Part shown: in pieces, positions 62,674-63,710 of the stretch
Layout of the letters: the number at the start of each line of letters is the position of its first letter
Numbering within the stretch: the first letter of the stretch is position 1
DNA from: Calditrichota bacterium
Lineage (GTDB): Bacteria; Zhuqueibacterota; JdFR-76; BMS3Abin05
Reading direction: 5' to 3'
Length of the DNA: 63,710 nucleotides
Assembly: GCA_013151735.1 (NCBI GenBank)
Contig: JAADHR010000199.1
Span: forward strand, 146,091 to 209,800
The notes under the pieces: model-generated
What the model was told of the DNA's origin: nothing
Seen by the model: the letters and a program-made list of their open reading frames with translations, nothing else
The model's database searches: none
Program-made: the position numbers and the translations under genes

Positions 62674-63693
62674 TTGAAAAATCAACTAAAAATTATGGGC
62701 GGCTTTTTTCTGTTTATTATGATGTTCTTTCCTTTGCGCACGACCCTTCTGGCGCAATCTCCTACCGTTTATGCCTGCGTTTTATCAACTAAAAATTACG
62801 TGGTTGGTGCGAAGAATGCGCCGTCAGGTTTGTTTGTAAGCCACGATGTGGGAAAAACCTGGCAGCACATCGGCTGGAAAAATATCCGCTGTTTTGGGTT
62901 TGCCATGGATCCGAAGGCTGTTGGAAAAATATTCTACCTGGCCAGTGGAAATGGGGTTTTACGAACACTGAATGCCGGAAAACACTGGCGTATTTTGACG
63001 GACTGGCACGAAACGGAGATTCAAGAGGTGCTGGTCAATCCGAAAACGCCACGGAAAATGGTGATCGGAACTCCGTACGGTGTTTTTCGTTCTGAAGATG
63101 GCGGACGAAACTGGAAACCGTCCAATTCCGGGCTGACAACCATCGATAATCAATTTGTTTCGGCACTTGTCATGGATCGAAGCAATCCCGATCACCTGCT
63201 GCTGGGATCGGAATCCGGATTGTTTGAATCTCTGGATGGCGGGAAAACCTGGACGAGCAGGGGATTTACCGGCATTCCCGTTCTGGACCTCCGGCAGGAT
63301 GCCTTTGATGTTTCCACCTTTTATGCCGGAACAGAGGACCATGGCGTTTACAGGAGTACAGACAAGGGTCGCAGCTGGATCCGCTCGCGGGGAAAAATAG
63401 CGGGCGAAACCGTTTACGTCGTGGCAGTCGATCCGAATCGAAAAGGCGTCCTTTACGCGGGAACATTTGCCAGCAGCGTCTACAAAAGTCCGGATGGCGG
63501 AAAGCATTGGAAAAAGGTCGACAAGGGCCTCCAAAAAAAGACGATTCACGGGTTGGCCGTCTATCCGAAAGATTCTGAAATTGTTTTTGCAGGCACAGCC
63601 GGGAGCGGAATTTATGTGAGCAAGGATGGCGGAAAACACTGGAACTTTTCGGGTCTTCCGGGTGCCGAGGTGTGGGATATTCAAATCTGGTAA
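62674..63693 (+). CDS. Secreted Asp-box (BNR) beta-propeller protein
   Basis: 339 residues from a TTG at 62674 with AAGGG eight bases upstream; an ATG at 62695 removes seven residues, and a distant start at 62530 adds 48. The signal peptide ends at LLAQS. At least six SxDxGxxW Asp-box repeats are visible (SHDVGKTW, SEDGGRNW, SLDGGKTW, STDKGRSW, SPDGGKHW, SKDGGKHW). These are typical of sialidase-like and photosystem-assembly-like propellers; no sialidase active site can be identified. It would be secreted or periplasmic. It lies last in the window with no visible partner, about 165 bases after the membrane protein. Confidence 0.85.
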   Translation: MKNQLKIMGGFFLFIMMFFPLRTTLLAQSPTVYACVLSTKNYVVGAKNAPSGLFVSHDVGKTWQHIGWKNIRCFGFAMDPKAVGKIFYLASGNGVLRTLNAGKHWRILTDWHETEIQEVLVNPKTPRKMVIGTPYGVFRSEDGGRNWKPSNSGLTTIDNQFVSALVMDRSNPDHLLLGSESGLFESLDGGKTWTSRGFTGIPVLDLRQDAFDVSTFYAGTEDHGVYRSTDKGRSWIRSRGKIAGETVYVVAVDPNRKGVLYAGTFASSVYKSPDGGKHWKKVDKGLQKKTIHGLAVYPKDSEIVFAGTAGSGIYVSKDGGKHWNFSGLPGAEVWDIQIW

Positions 63694-63710
63694 AGCCTTT
63701 TGTAAAGAAT

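Overview
The window looks like a chromosomal segment of a Gram-negative, probably anaerobic bacterium of the FCB group, in the neighbourhood of Calditrichota, KSB1 or Ignavibacteria. The evidence is the short Bacteroidota/Chlorobi-like primary sigma factor, TonB receptors with an N-terminal carboxypeptidase-regulatory domain, PorV/PorQ-like barrels, and secreted proteins ending in a Type IX-like or FlgD-like C-terminal domain (NFPNPFNPET). The exact phylum is inference. I saw no rRNA, tRNA, CRISPR array, integrase or transposase.

Layout. (1) 1-5500, signalling and housekeeping: the tail of a histidine kinase, a degenerate response regulator, a lipoprotein, an active-looking GAF-GGDEF cyclase, a small unknown protein and the primary sigma factor. 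(2) 5500-6111, a non-coding stretch with short palindromic repeats. (3) 6112-17792, a surface and export module: large secreted proteins, a frameshifted lipoprotein, a TonB-dependent receptor, a PorV-like barrel and an NHL-repeat lipoprotein. (4) 17796-21191, a ROK kinase behind tandem promoters and a DUF4838 lipoprotein. (5) 21215-35629, a corrinoid methyl-transfer block: homocysteine methyltransferase, PocR-AraC regulator, corrinoid protein, UroD-family methyltransferase, ferredoxin-ASKHA reactivator, degenerate enolase-superfamily protein, second UroD-family protein, zinc dehydrogenase, flavoprotein, Tat-exported PLP enzyme and an MtaB-type methyltransferase. (6) 35662-40906, a coupled carbohydrate cassette: GxGYxYP protein, sugar isomerase/epimerase-like protein and a heparinase II/III-like protein. 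(7) 41613-48524, a second surface module (TonB receptor, secreted protein, PorV-like) with its own strong promoter, a long leader and a clear terminator. (8) 48591-58881, SDR dehydrogenase, three more UroD-family proteins, a second heparinase-like protein, two DegT-type aminotransferases and an alpha/beta hydrolase. (9) 59161-63693, TypA/BipA, an MBL hydrolase, a membrane protein and an Asp-box propeller.

How it may work together (inference). The receptor modules would import carbohydrate; the heparinase-like, GxGYxYP and DUF4838 proteins would cut or bind it; the isomerase, SDR, zinc dehydrogenase, flavoprotein and PLP enzymes would process the released units. An unusually rich corrinoid set (MtaB, one corrinoid protein, one reactivator, five UroD-family paralogues, a homocysteine methyltransferase) lies interleaved with these genes. 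This suggests removal of methyl groups from methoxylated or methyl-esterified sugars, or use of the methanol released from them, with delivery of the methyl group to homocysteine or another acceptor. That coupling of glycan use to corrinoid demethylation is the main candidate for an undescribed system here.
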